DNA of 43,011 bases from Clostridiaceae bacterium (GCA_009911065.1 QXWR01000044.1:1-43011), one strand, 5' to 3'; positions 1 through 6,811 are shown, numbered from the stretch's first letter. Made by a program: numbers and translations. Notes: generated from the sequence alone by a model not told the origin.

Positions 1-120
1 TTTATAACGATCAGATAACTTGCTGATGCTGGTGCAGGCAATCTGCTGATCCCCAACGCGCAACATCAAAATCAGGTGCATCTAATCTGCATGGAGCTGG
101 TGCGTCTAATTTGCAGGACA
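1..120. mobile_element. Terminal segment of an insertion sequence (IS21-like end suspected)
   Basis: Homology between the two Rep proteins of this window stops at about base 121. From there leftward the sequence is unrelated to rep. Read on the minus strand from base 120, it starts with TG and holds two near-identical boxes, TGCAAATTAGACGCACC (98-114) and TGCAGATTAGATGCACC (75-91), with a third weaker copy further in. Multiple short direct repeats just inside a TG end are typical of IS21-family ends. No transposase is present in the visible 120 bases, so the family is an inference; the truncation of rep is visible directly. Confidence 0.5.
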
Positions 121-1082
121 ACAAAATGGGAACTGTCCAGCTTTAAAAACTTAGACTTTACAAGCTCATAAGGGTAATCCTCCCCATTCACCTTTACCGT
201 CCTGCGCTTTACACACACAATCTCGCAGATTACCTCATACAGTTCCTCATACAGACCTTTTTCACTCCAATCGCCATATTTCATGTGATGCTCATACTCA
301 ATATTTTTCTTAATGATTTCCATGTAGGCGCTGGCTTCATCCATCACATCAATCATACCATTATCCAGCTTGCCCGGTTCCTGTTTTTCTGTTTCACTGT
401 CTGATTGATTGATAGAATTGGTATAACTCAGATCAGTATAATTAGTATTGTTATAATTAGGGTTCGATTCCCGAACTTCCGCAAGTTCGGTTTCCGAATT
501 TCTTGAAGTTTGGTTTCCGAACTCCTGCAAGTTCGATTTTCGAATCTCTTGAAGTTCGATTTCCGAACTTCTTGAAGTTTGATTATCGAACCTCTTGAAG
601 TTCGGTTTCCGAACTTCTGCGGAATTGTCAGCATTATCAGGTTTTTCCGGCTCTCCGCCCGGTTCTTTCCCGGTATCCAGTGTCGCAAAATTCTTCACAT
701 AGATGATGTCCGGCTTGCCCAGTCCCCTTCTTTTCTTCTCAATCAGTCCGATTCCCTTTTTGCTGTCAAGCTCCGCTATCACTTTGGCGCATTTCTCCCT
801 TGCGCATCCCAAATCCTCCATTATGTTATCCAGGGTGTAATGGATATACACCCTGTTTTCCTCGTCAAGCCAGCCATTCTTGATTGACAATGCCAGCCTG
901 TCAAGCATCAGACCATAAAGGAGCTTTGCATCGCTGGACAACTCTTTAAACCTTGCGTCTTTTATCAGCAGCCTCGGAACCCGGTAAAAAGAAAACTGTT
1001 CCGCTTCGATGCCATAATAATAGTCAAATTTTATTGTGCCATCCACGCTGATGCACCTCCCCTCTATTGTCTTTTCTTCCAT
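72..1082 (-). CDS. repA: RepA_N-type replication initiator, C-terminus replaced by IS sequence
   Basis: Replication initiator of the RepA_N family (plasmid and ICE initiators of Firmicutes). The N-terminal winged-helix domain is at about residues 18-130 (FDYYYGIEAEQFSFYRVP, LSSDAKLLYGLMLDRLALS). A repeat-rich linker follows at 157-209, then a conserved C-terminal domain from about 240. It aligns closely with the second Rep at 4401-5387 until the shared KSxFLKL motif. Here it then ends in 16 residues encoded by the IS end, so about 60 C-terminal residues are missing. The linker consists of 23-residue repeats built from a 23-bp DNA repeat read in three frames. It is the last gene of a parA-parB-rep operon, overlapping the end of parB by 19 bases. 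The start ATG at 1082 lies inside parB, so translation is probably coupled. Whether the truncated protein still initiates replication is unknown. Confidence 0.85.
   Translation of the reverse strand: MEEKTIEGRCISVDGTIKFDYYYGIEAEQFSFYRVPRLLIKDARFKELSSDAKLLYGLMLDRLALSIKNGWLDEENRVYIHYTLDNIMEDLGCAREKCAKVIAELDSKKGIGLIEKKRRGLGKPDIIYVKNFATLDTGKEPGGEPEKPDNADNSAEVRKPNFKRFDNQTSRSSEIELQEIRKSNLQEFGNQTSRNSETELAEVRESNPNYNNTNYTDLSYTNSINQSDSETEKQEPGKLDNGMIDVMDEASAYMEIIKKNIEYEHHMKYGDWSEKGLYEELYEVICEIVCVKRRTVKVNGEDYPYELVKSKFLKLDSSHFVVLQIRRTSSMQIRCT
471..622. repeat. Six and a half tandem 23-bp repeats inside rep (candidate iterons/origin)
   Basis: Units at 471-493, 494-516, 517-539, 540-562, 563-585 and 586-608, and a partial one at 609-622, share the form YCGAAyyTCttGAAGTTYGgttt. 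Each is an imperfect palindrome (for example CCGAACTTCCGCAAGTTCGG at 471-490). The period is 23, not a multiple of three, so three consecutive DNA units give one 23-residue protein repeat. That indicates conservation at DNA level. RepA_N plasmids are known to carry their origin as repeats in the middle of rep, which fits this location. Confidence 0.85.
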
Positions 1083-1954
1083 TCATCCAATAGCTGAATG
1101 ATGATGCCCTCTATTTCCTCACTGCTGCAGTCCTCCGCAAAATATTCACTGATTTTGTCCGCTTTCAGTGTTACCTTCCGTTCCTTTGGCTTTTCCTCCG
1201 TCAGTATCAGGCGCACCATTGCAAGGGTAAGTTCCCCAGTCTTGCCATATTCCTTGATTTTTGCAGACTGCGCCATGCTGACGTTACAGCCTTGTTCCTC
1301 TATGACTGCCTGCACCCACTGCTGCGCTTCCTCCGCCAGAAAGGAAATGTCAACGCCCTGTGAGAAACCGAGCTTTTTACCGTCCACCATAGTAAGAAGT
1401 TTATCAGACAGCCGGGAAAGCCAGATATACCGCTGTACTTTTTTAGCGTTCTCCCCGGCAGCTTCCCCGACCTCATCCAGTGTGTTTCTGCCTGACTTTT
1501 TCCCCTGATGCTTCATGGCTTCATATTTCATCTTATAGGCTCTCGCCTTCTCACTCGGTAAAATATCTTCCCTCTGGATATTGGAATCCACCATGATAAT
1601 TGTAGCTTCATCATCGGTGTAATTGCGGACAATCACAGGCATTTCCGTCTTTCCGGCAAGTTCCGAGCCACGCTTGCGGCGGTGTCCGGCTATGATTTCA
1701 TAGCCGCCGCCCGCCCTCGGTCTTGCAATCCCCGGCACAAGCACCCCGTACTGCCGGATACTCTCCGTTGTTTCCTCCATCTTCTCATCGTCCTCCACCC
1801 GGAAAGGGTGGTCTTTGAACGTATAAAGTTCTGCCAGCGGCGCATTGATAATCTGTTCAACGCCATTTTCCTGTGCGGCACTCCCGCCGAACAGATCATC
1901 AAAACTTTCCAGAGCAACCTTTGATGCGCTTCTTAGTTTTGCGTTACTGCCCAT
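1064..1954 (-). CDS. parB: ParB/RepB/Spo0J-family partition protein
   Basis: Centromere-binding partner of ParA. The ParB N-terminal nuclease-like domain runs from about residue 38 to 130: FRVEDDEKMEETTESIRQYG, then GYEIIAGHRRKRGSELAG, the ParB GHRR box that binds CTP in this family. A KorB-like helix-turn-helix region follows (LPSEKARAYKMKYEAM, then VGEAAGENAKKVQRYIWLSRL). An upstream in-frame TTG at 1960 exists, but the ribosome binding site AAAGGAGGTG (1962-1971) is too close to it and correctly spaced from the ATG at 1954, so I use 1954. It overlaps the end of parA by 11 bases and the start of rep by 19, a translationally coupled segregation/replication operon. A parS site was not identified. 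Confidence 0.9.
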   Translation of the reverse strand: MGSNAKLRSASKVALESFDDLFGGSAAQENGVEQIINAPLAELYTFKDHPFRVEDDEKMEETTESIRQYGVLVPGIARPRAGGGYEIIAGHRRKRGSELAGKTEMPVIVRNYTDDEATIIMVDSNIQREDILPSEKARAYKMKYEAMKHQGKKSGRNTLDEVGEAAGENAKKVQRYIWLSRLSDKLLTMVDGKKLGFSQGVDISFLAEEAQQWVQAVIEEQGCNVSMAQSAKIKEYGKTGELTLAMVRLILTEEKPKERKVTLKADKISEYFAEDCSSEEIEGIIIQLLDEWKKRQ

Positions 1955-2729
1955 CTGCAAGCACCTCCTTTGTCAGAGAATCGTAGGCTGACGCCACTTT
2001 CCCCTTTGGATCATGCTTGTAAATGCTGACACCCTCCGCTGAAATCTCCGCCGCCCGGACGGAAATGGGAATGACATTGGCAAATATCCTCACCCGGCTT
2101 CCATATGCCTCCTTCAGCATGGCGCTGATGTCCTTTGCGTAGTTCGTCCGGCTGTCCACCATTGTAAGCAGAATCCCTTCAATCTCCAGTTTCGGGTTAA
2201 TCTGCCGCTTTACCTTGCCCACCGTCTTAATAAGCTGCTGCAAGCCTTTAACGGGCAGGTATGCCGCCTGTACGGGTATCAGGATACTGTCGGCGCAGGC
2301 AAAAGCATTTATGGTAATCATGCCGAGGGAAGGCATACAGTCAATCAAGATATAATCGTAGCTCTCCCTGACAATCTCTATGTATGACCGGAGTACCGTT
2401 TCCCGGCTCATCACATTCACAAGGGAAACCTCCAGACCGGAAAGCTCGATGTTCCCCGGCATTAAATCTATCCCTTCCTCATGGTGAAGGATACCTTCCC
2501 CCGGCTCTATTTCCTCGTCATTGATTAAGTTCCCCATAATGGTTGCAAGCGTGACTTCCAGACTGTCCGGCTCTGTAAAGCCTAAACTTGCGGTCAAACT
2601 GCCCTGTGCGTCCGCATCAATCAAAAGCACTTTCTTTCCCTGTTTTGCCAGCCCAATTCCTAAATTGCTTGTGGTGGTGGTCTTGCCCACTCCGCCTTTC
2701 TGGTTTGCGATTGCGATTATTTTACACAT
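1944..2729 (-). CDS. parA: ParA/Soj-family partition ATPase
   Basis: Deviant Walker-type ATPase that moves DNA with ParB. The deviant Walker A motif KGGVGKTTTT (residues 11-20) carries both signature lysines; the A' motif is LLIDADAQGSLT (35-46); the Walker B region YDYILIDCMPSLGMIT is near residue 125. It lacks the long N-terminal helix-turn-helix of large plasmid ParA proteins, so it is a short Soj/ParA type of 261 residues. The start ATG has an AAAGGAG site 6-8 bases upstream. It is the first of the parA-parB-rep trio; two small conserved genes precede it on the same strand. It probably stabilises the circular form of the element. Confidence 0.92.
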   Translation of the reverse strand: MCKIIAIANQKGGVGKTTTTSNLGIGLAKQGKKVLLIDADAQGSLTASLGFTEPDSLEVTLATIMGNLINDEEIEPGEGILHHEEGIDLMPGNIELSGLEVSLVNVMSRETVLRSYIEIVRESYDYILIDCMPSLGMITINAFACADSILIPVQAAYLPVKGLQQLIKTVGKVKRQINPKLEIEGILLTMVDSRTNYAKDISAMLKEAYGSRVRIFANVIPISVRAAEISAEGVSIYKHDPKGKVASAYDSLTKEVLADGQ

Positions 2730-2748
2730 GATAATTCTCCTTTGCTTT

Positions 2749-2928
2749 CTACTGGTTTTCTTTTACGTTGCTTTTCCTGACTTCCACATAAGTCCTGTAA
2801 TATTTCTTTGTTCCTTTGTTTGGGAACATATCGGAAAACTCCGTCACTTCGATTTTCGGATTCCTCTGTAAAATCTTCCCGAACCACTTAATATCGTTCT
2901 TTGTTCCCATAAGTCTGACTTTTAACAT
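2749..2928 (-). CDS. Small conserved protein, DUF3970-like
   Basis: A 59-residue basic protein beginning MLKVRLMGTKNDIKWFGKIL. That opening resembles the DUF3970/YvzF group of short Firmicute proteins of unknown function; I assign this from memory of the motif. The chosen ATG (2926-2928) overlaps the stop of the preceding gene as TGATG, indicating coupled translation; a TTG one codon earlier is also open. No signal peptide, membrane segment or cysteine cluster is visible. Its position just ahead of parA suggests a helper role in the replication/partition module, which is inference. Confidence 0.65.
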   Translation of the reverse strand: MLKVRLMGTKNDIKWFGKILQRNPKIEVTEFSDMFPNKGTKKYYRTYVEVRKSNVKENQ

Positions 2929-3389
2929 CAATCCCGTCCTCCAAGCATGGCGTACAGCTTGTGGTTATATGTTACATATTCCGGATAACGAATCTGTACC
3001 GCCTGCCAAAAATAAGGCGCATAGGCACAGCAGAACAGTTCTTCCACTGTGTACCGTCTGCACTCGTCCACCTGTTCCTCCGCATCATCGTAATCAAAGA
3101 CACTTGGCGTACCATTGCAGTAAAGGTTAAACGCCATCCTGACTACTTTTAAGCTCCCGCTGGTCTGCCATCCTTCATGCAGACACTCCGTTATTACACA
3201 GCCTGTCTTAAAGTTATAAATGCTTTTGATATTTCTTCTTGTGTCATCACTGATACCAAGACAATATACAAGCGCTTTGTGGTACACGTCCTGATACCTG
3301 ACCTCTTTCAACTTCTCATAGTAGAATTTTTCATGTGCATCGCTGATAAAAATAATCACTTTCTCTGCTCCTAACGCTGTACTACTCAT
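2928..3389 (-). CDS. Conserved hypothetical protein, DUF6075-like
   Basis: First gene of the minus-strand replication/partition operon. It contains IIFISDAHEKFYYEKLKEV and ends with YVTYNHKLYAMLGGRD, a pattern I associate with the DUF6075 family found beside parA in Clostridia elements. Function is unknown. The 153-residue product is soluble and rich in aromatic residues and cysteine. Three in-frame ATGs lie close together (3404, 3395, 3389); GGAGG at 3398-3402 falls 8 bases before the last one, which I take as the start. A hairpin at 3431-3471 lies in its 5' leader. Confidence 0.7.
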   Translation of the reverse strand: MSSTALGAEKVIIFISDAHEKFYYEKLKEVRYQDVYHKALVYCLGISDDTRRNIKSIYNFKTGCVITECLHEGWQTSGSLKVVRMAFNLYCNGTPSVFDYDDAEEQVDECRRYTVEELFCCAYAPYFWQAVQIRYPEYVTYNHKLYAMLGGRD

Positions 3390-3430
3390 GTTCATTTCCT
3401 CCATTTCTTATTTTGTTTTGACCATAACAA

Positions 3431-3471
3431 AAGGACACTTCCCTAAAATTTTCTTTTAGAAAAATGTCCTT
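3431..3471 (-). promoter_or_regulatory. Leader hairpin upstream of the par operon (possible attenuator)
   Basis: On the minus strand AAGGACA ... TGTCCTT (outer arms) and CTAAAA ... TTTTAG (inner arms) form a stem of about 18 bp, partly by G-T pairs. It is followed by TTTTGTT. It lies 40 bases ahead of the first par-operon gene. It could be an attenuator, a terminator or a protein-binding palindrome; the sequence alone does not decide. Confidence 0.4.
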
Positions 3472-3541
3472 ATCGTACAAAATATTGAATTGGATTTATG
3501 AGTACAACTATTCATTAACGCTCATTATTCTTCATTATGCG

Positions 3542-3784
3542 TTGTAAAATTGTTGTAAATTTGTTGTAGTTTACAAGTTCAAGTACCGCAAACCCTTGAT
3601 TTTACTGGTCTTTTCCGCCAAGCGTTTTCATCGTCGGAATTTTACGTCAGTTTAATTTAATATGACTTATTTCCCTTTATTATGCGCCTTTTGGCTATTT
3701 CTACCCTAGCCAAATAGCACCTTTTCATTGATTAAAGCCCTTGAATTTGTCGTACCTTTGTCGTATGGCACACATTTTGTCGTA
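3542..3784. repeat. Dispersed TTGTYGTA boxes (candidate integrase arm sites)
   Basis: TTGTTGTA occurs at 3550-3557 and 3561-3568. TTGTCGTA occurs at 3747-3754, 3758-3765 and 3777-3784. Two pairs are spaced exactly 11 bp, one helical turn. They lie beyond the 3' end of the integrase remnant, where arm-type direct repeats sit in Tn916-like elements. This AT-rich stretch (3472-3813) also holds an inverted repeat TTTGGCTA ... TAGCCAAA (3690-3714). I see no gene in it. Confidence 0.4.
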
Positions 3785-3813
3785 CTCTCTGTCAGTCCTA
3801 GCCGGACTCTTTC

Positions 3814-3981
3814 CTAAAATACATCTAATTTGTGTGCTAAGTTTTGAATTGCTTCCTGTTTCTTTGTATCATTGACTTCTGCATAAATGTCCATCGTGGT
3901 TTCAAAATCAGCGTGTCCCATGATCGACTGAATTACCTTTATATTTGTTTCATTTTCACAAAGCCTTGAACAAAAGGTATG
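3814..3981 (-). pseudogene. C-terminal remnant of a tyrosine recombinase/integrase
   Basis: The minus strand from 3981 to 3814 reads HTFCSRLCENETNIKVIQ, then SIMGHADFETTMDIYAEV, then KKQEAIQNLAHKLDVF and a stop. This is the conserved end of Tn916/phage-type integrases: the HxxR box, the GH box, and the catalytic tyrosine in the TMDIYAEV segment. Upstream of the HTF motif the frame is lost: the bases read CCG TAA GGG in place of the usual HVLR codons, and no integrase core is present. Only about the last 55 residues survive, so it cannot be active. It marks the end of a former element. Confidence 0.85.
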
Positions 3982-4000
3982 CCCTTACGGTATAATAAGG
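3977..4000. other. Possible nic-like site GCCCTTACGG at a junction
   Basis: GCCCTTACGG (3981-3990), preceded by TAT, resembles the TAAGTGCG|CCCTTACG nic sequences of pIP501/pSK41-type and IncQ-type transfer origins. CCTTA (3983-3987) and TAAGG (3996-4000) form a short inverted repeat. The integrase remnant ends exactly at this sequence. The resemblance is from memory and is about ten bases long, so this is a lead only. Confidence 0.3.
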
Positions 4001-4126
4001 ACAAATCGGAAAACCCATTATTACCAAGGTTGCTCAGGTGTTGTAAAGCGCGCATATGACACTAAATACAGAAATAAAAACGTATATATCACTATATGTT
4101 GTTGTTTTCTGAAAACGAAGAAATCC

Positions 4127-4264
4127 ATGAGCAATCTTAATCAGAGAGGATTTTCGGATTTGCCACCATTCTTTTTCCATTACAATACGCCCTTTGGTGG
4201 GGGCAGACTGGGAGGTGATAAGGAACCATTTCACATAAAGGACAAACGGGCAGCAACCCGGTAA
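4127..4264 (+). CDS. Small leader ORF, 45 residues, unknown
   Basis: ATG at 4127 opens a frame that begins MSNLNQRGFSDLPPFFFH and ends DKEPFHIKDKRAATR before the first terminator of the ICE leader. The start has only a weak purine-rich site (GAAAACGAAG). The ribosome binding site of the next leader ORF is embedded in its Gly-Gly-Asp codons. It could be a real small protein or a leader peptide; it has no recognisable domain. Confidence 0.3.
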   Translation: MSNLNQRGFSDLPPFFFHYNTPFGGGRLGGDKEPFHIKDKRAATR

Positions 4265-4341
4265 TACCGATTTTAATTCATATCAGCCGCACAGTAACTG
4301 ACGGATGTTCAGCTACTGCGCGGCTTTTTTGTTATAGATAA
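4228..4341 (+). CDS. Candidate leader peptide with ATT start, reading through the terminator
   Basis: A very strong site GGAGGTG (4211-4217) is followed 10 bases later by an open frame starting with ATT (4228). It encodes 37 residues: ISHKGQTGSNPVIPILI ... TARLFCYR. The frame runs through both arms of the hairpin at 4285-4325. A ribosome translating it would prevent that hairpin from forming, the geometry of transcription attenuation. No ATG, GTG or TTG fits the site. The non-standard start keeps this an inference. Confidence 0.35.
   Translation: MSHKGQTGSNPVIPILIHISRTVTDGCSATARLFCYR
4285..4330 (+). terminator. Rho-independent terminator/attenuator in the ICE leader
   Basis: AGCCGC-CAGTA-CTGA (4285-4301) pairs with TCAG-TACTG-GCGGCT (4309-4325) with two single mismatches, followed by six T residues. 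It lies upstream of the first transfer-block gene and inside a small leader ORF, so attenuation is plausible. Confidence 0.75.
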
Positions 4342-4345
4342 CTCT

Positions 4346-4377
4346 GCCCTGGTGACGTAAATCACCGGGGCTTTTTT
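4346..4377 (+). terminator. Second leader terminator
   Basis: GCCCTGGTGA (4346-4355) pairs with TCACCGGGGC (4362-4371) around a CGTAAA loop, followed by six T residues. It comes 21 bases after the first leader hairpin and 24 bases before rep, so expression of the transfer block needs read-through of both. Confidence 0.8.
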
Positions 4378-4400
4378 CATTTAGACAGGAGGCTTTCAAA

Positions 4401-5387
4401 ATGCCGGAAACTTTGAATCTGAATTACTACTACGGGAATGAAGCTGACCAGTACAGCTTCTACCGCATCCCGAAAATTCTTTTGACCGACCGCCGCTACA
4501 AGGGCGTATCGCTGGAAGCAAAGGTGCTGTACGGCCTGCTGCTTGACCGCATGGGGCTGTCTGCCCGCAATGGCTGGCTGGACGATAACGGGCGCGTGTT
4601 CCTCTACTTCACCCAGGAGGAAGTCATGACCATGCTGGACTGCGGCAAGGACAAGGCGACGAAGCTGTTCCGCGAATTGGAGGGCATCGGTCTTGTGGAA
4701 CGGAAAAAACAGGGCCAGGGACACCCCGCCCGGATTTACGTTAAGAACTTCATTCTGGAGCCGGAACACTCTGCGCCGGTTCAGACTGCGGAAAACCAGC
4801 CGTCAAGACCGCTTGACAGTGCCGCAGTCAAGACTGCTGAAAAACCGCAGTCTGCACCCCTGAAAACCAGCGGTCAAGAGTGCGGAATTTCCGCCCCTAA
4901 TAATACTGAGATAAATAAAACTGAAAAAAGCGATACTGATCTATCCATCACACCCCCTGCCCCCTCAGCGGTTTCTTCCCCTGCTGGTAAACGCGCTCCG
5001 CGCAGGATGGGATTGGATGAGATGGAAAGCTACCGCGAACTGATTTTAGAAAATATTGACTATGACATTCTTCTGGAACGGAACCCCTGGGACAAGGACT
5101 TGCTGGACGGCTATGTGGAGTTAATGCTGGAAATCTGCTGCTCCACACGGGAATCTGTCCGTATCTGCGGGCAGGAAATACCCACCGAGGTTGTCAAAAG
5201 CCGGTTCCTGAAACTGAACAGTGAACATATCGGCTATGTCATGGATAGCCTGAAAAGCAACACCGCCAAGATCGGCAACATCAAGGCGTACACGCTGGCG
5301 GCACTCTACAACGCCCCTGTCACGATGGGGCAATATTACACATCCCTTGTCAGCCACGATATGGCGCATGGGCTGCTGGACGGTTAA
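4401..5387 (+). CDS. repA: RepA_N-type replication initiator, complete
   Basis: Full-length (328 residues) initiator of the RepA_N family with a DUF6017-like C-terminal domain. The N-terminal winged-helix region is at residues 5-120 (LNYYYGNEADQYSFYRIP, VSLEAKVLYGLLLDRMGLSA). A linker with degenerate DNA repeats covers 126-165, and the C-terminal domain (MESYRELILENIDYDILLE ... AALYNAPVTMGQYY) is intact. It is paralogous to the truncated Rep on the opposite strand. ATG follows ACAGGAGG with good spacing. It is the first gene after the double terminator. Unlike the left module it has no parA/parB beside it. It probably drives rolling-circle-independent replication of the excised ICE, as inferred for RepA_N plasmids. 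Confidence 0.9.
   Translation: MPETLNLNYYYGNEADQYSFYRIPKILLTDRRYKGVSLEAKVLYGLLLDRMGLSARNGWLDDNGRVFLYFTQEEVMTMLDCGKDKATKLFRELEGIGLVERKKQGQGHPARIYVKNFILEPEHSAPVQTAENQPSRPLDSAAVKTAEKPQSAPLKTSGQECGISAPNNTEINKTEKSDTDLSITPPAPSAVSSPAGKRAPRRMGLDEMESYRELILENIDYDILLERNPWDKDLLDGYVELMLEICCSTRESVRICGQEIPTEVVKSRFLKLNSEHIGYVMDSLKSNTAKIGNIKAYTLAALYNAPVTMGQYYTSLVSHDMAHGLLDG
4777..4893. repeat. Five degenerate tandem ~23-bp repeats inside the second rep
   Basis: Units at 4777-4799, 4800-4824 (25 bp), 4825-4847, 4848-4870 and 4871-4893 follow a pattern near CRGTCAAGACTGC-TGAAAACCRG. They include perfect palindromes GCAGTCAAGACTGC (4824-4837) and TCAAGACCGCTTGA (4803-4816). They sit at the same place in the protein (linker) as the repeats of the other rep, but the base sequence differs. 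This fits element-specific iterons. Confidence 0.6.
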
Positions 5388-5437
5388 GCCGCCCAGCGCT
5401 TAAAAATATACCAATCAAACCAAAGGAGGACTTTTGC

Positions 5438-5896
5438 ATGGAACATGAAATCAACATTCTGGTGGTGGAACCGGGCAAAGCGCCCAGGCCGGCGCGGGTG
5501 GACTACTCTCTGGAAAACCTTTCGCAGATTGTCGGCGGCGAATTGGCGATGGGCTGTTTCCTGCCCCAGCGGGTCATGCTGCTTTACAACGAGGACGCCA
5601 GCCGTCAGGGACTGCCGCCCAACCGCTACAATCCCTTTGTAAACGAGTGCATCAGCGGTACATTCCTGCTGTGCGGGCTTTCAGACGAGGAGGGCTTCTG
5701 TTCCCTTTCCCCTGCCCAGCAAGCCGAGTTTCAGTGCCTTTTCGCCAGACCTGGCGAGTTTATGATGCTGGGGACAGACCACATCTGCGCTTCGTCTGCC
5801 GAGTTTGCCGAAACCGCTGGCAGGCTTTGGGGCGGCATGGCAAGCGGCGAATCCGTGGTGCTGACCAAATGGGGCGGCACGGAAAGCGGGGCATAA
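5438..5896 (+). CDS. DUF3846-domain protein
   Basis: A 152-residue soluble protein. It contains INILVVEPGKAPRPARV, then LENLSQIVGGELAMGCFLP and LLYNEDASRQGLPPNRYNP, the conserved features of DUF3846 proteins carried by ICEs and phages of Firmicutes. No biochemical role is established for the family. The start is well supported by AAAGGAGGA 9 bases upstream. It is the second gene of the transfer block, one base ahead of the PAPS-reductase-like gene, so the two are probably co-expressed. Confidence 0.8.
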   Translation: MEHEINILVVEPGKAPRPARVDYSLENLSQIVGGELAMGCFLPQRVMLLYNEDASRQGLPPNRYNPFVNECISGTFLLCGLSDEEGFCSLSPAQQAEFQCLFARPGEFMMLGTDHICASSAEFAETAGRLWGGMASGESVVLTKWGGTESGA

Positions 5897-5897
5897 A

Positions 5898-6725
5898 ATG
5901 GCAAAACAAAATACCAATACTGACCGTCGCAGTTTGCAGGACTGCGGCGGTTTTTCATCGGCAGAATACCATTCGGTCGGGCTGAGCGGTGGCAAGGATT
6001 CGTCCGCTTTATTGTTGCTGATGCTGGAAAAGGGGATGCCGATTGACAGCGTGATATTTGCGGATACCGGCATGGACTTTCCCGAAATGGCGGCGCATAT
6101 CGCCAAGCTGGACGCGCTTCTGTACCGTGAACGGGGCATCCACATTACCACGCTACGACACCCGCACGGTTTTGAGTGGCTAATGTTTGATGAACCGAAA
6201 CAGAAGCCGAGTTGTCTGGAACGCCGCGCCCGGTTAGGCGTACCGCCATATGGGAACGGCTGGCCGGGGATTAAGGTTCGCTGGTGTACGGGCCAGCTTA
6301 AAACCCACCTGATCGCCAAAGAGGTCAACCGGCTGAAAAAAGAAAAGAACGCCCTGCACTACATCGGCATCGCCGCCGATGAATCCCAGCGCTGCAAGGA
6401 CGACCCGAACCACCGCTATCCGCTGGTGGAATGGGGCATCACCGAAGCGCAGGCTTTACAAATCTGTTATGACCGGGGCTTTGATTTTGGCGGGCTTTAC
6501 AAAATCTATCACCGCGCTTCCTGCTGGTGCTGTCCCTTACAGCGGATTGGTGAACTCCGCAAGCTGCGCCAGCACCACCCGGAACTGTGGGCGCGGCTGT
6601 GGGATATGGACAACCGGGCGCGGGCACAGTTTGGCGCAGGCCCCCTTGGACAGTTTAAGGAGCGTTGGAGCATCGAACAGTTAGACGCCCGGTTTGCCCG
6701 TGAGGAAATGGAGGACGGCGCATGA
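5898..6725 (+). CDS. PAPS-reductase/adenine nucleotide alpha-hydrolase family protein
   Basis: A 275-residue protein of the phosphoadenosine phosphosulfate reductase superfamily. The PP-loop SGGKDS is at residues 30-35, FADTGMDFPE follows near 54, and a cysteine cluster CWCCP is at 209-213. The PP-loop binds ATP and activates a substrate by adenylation or handles an adenylated sulfur compound. The Cys cluster suggests a bound metal or sulfur carrier, as in DndC- and TtcA-like enzymes. In an ICE a sulfate-assimilation role is unlikely; nucleic-acid modification is a better guess but is not shown. The stop overlaps a tiny ORF as ATGA. Confidence 0.8.
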   Translation: MAKQNTNTDRRSLQDCGGFSSAEYHSVGLSGGKDSSALLLLMLEKGMPIDSVIFADTGMDFPEMAAHIAKLDALLYRERGIHITTLRHPHGFEWLMFDEPKQKPSCLERRARLGVPPYGNGWPGIKVRWCTGQLKTHLIAKEVNRLKKEKNALHYIGIAADESQRCKDDPNHRYPLVEWGITEAQALQICYDRGFDFGGLYKIYHRASCWCCPLQRIGELRKLRQHHPELWARLWDMDNRARAQFGAGPLGQFKERWSIEQLDARFAREEMEDGA

Positions 6726-6760
6726 AATACCTGCTTCACCGCCTGCTGGTTCCGCCTTAG
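6722..6760 (+). CDS. 12-codon micro-ORF coupled to the upstream gene
   Basis: ATG at 6722 overlaps the preceding stop (ATGA) and opens a frame of 12 codons, MKYLLHRLLVPP, ended by TAG. The arrangement is that of translational coupling. It may be a decayed gene start, a leader for the next gene, or chance. Confidence 0.2.
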   Translation: MKYLLHRLLVPP

Positions 6761-6811
6761 CGTTTTCAGCAGCTTTTGAAGAAAAATCCCAAACGAAAAG
6801 AGGTGAGAACA

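Noticed and set aside
471..622. CRISPR array
   Set aside because: The repeats are contiguous, with no unique spacers and no cas genes nearby.
428..688. Second minus-strand frame over the rep repeats (86 codons)
   Set aside because: It exists because the 23-bp repeat is open in more than one frame; no ribosome site, and it looks like the rep repeat text only.
4034..4234. 66-codon minus-strand frame in the leader region
   Set aside because: No ribosome site and no similarity; the plus-strand leader frames and terminators explain the region better.
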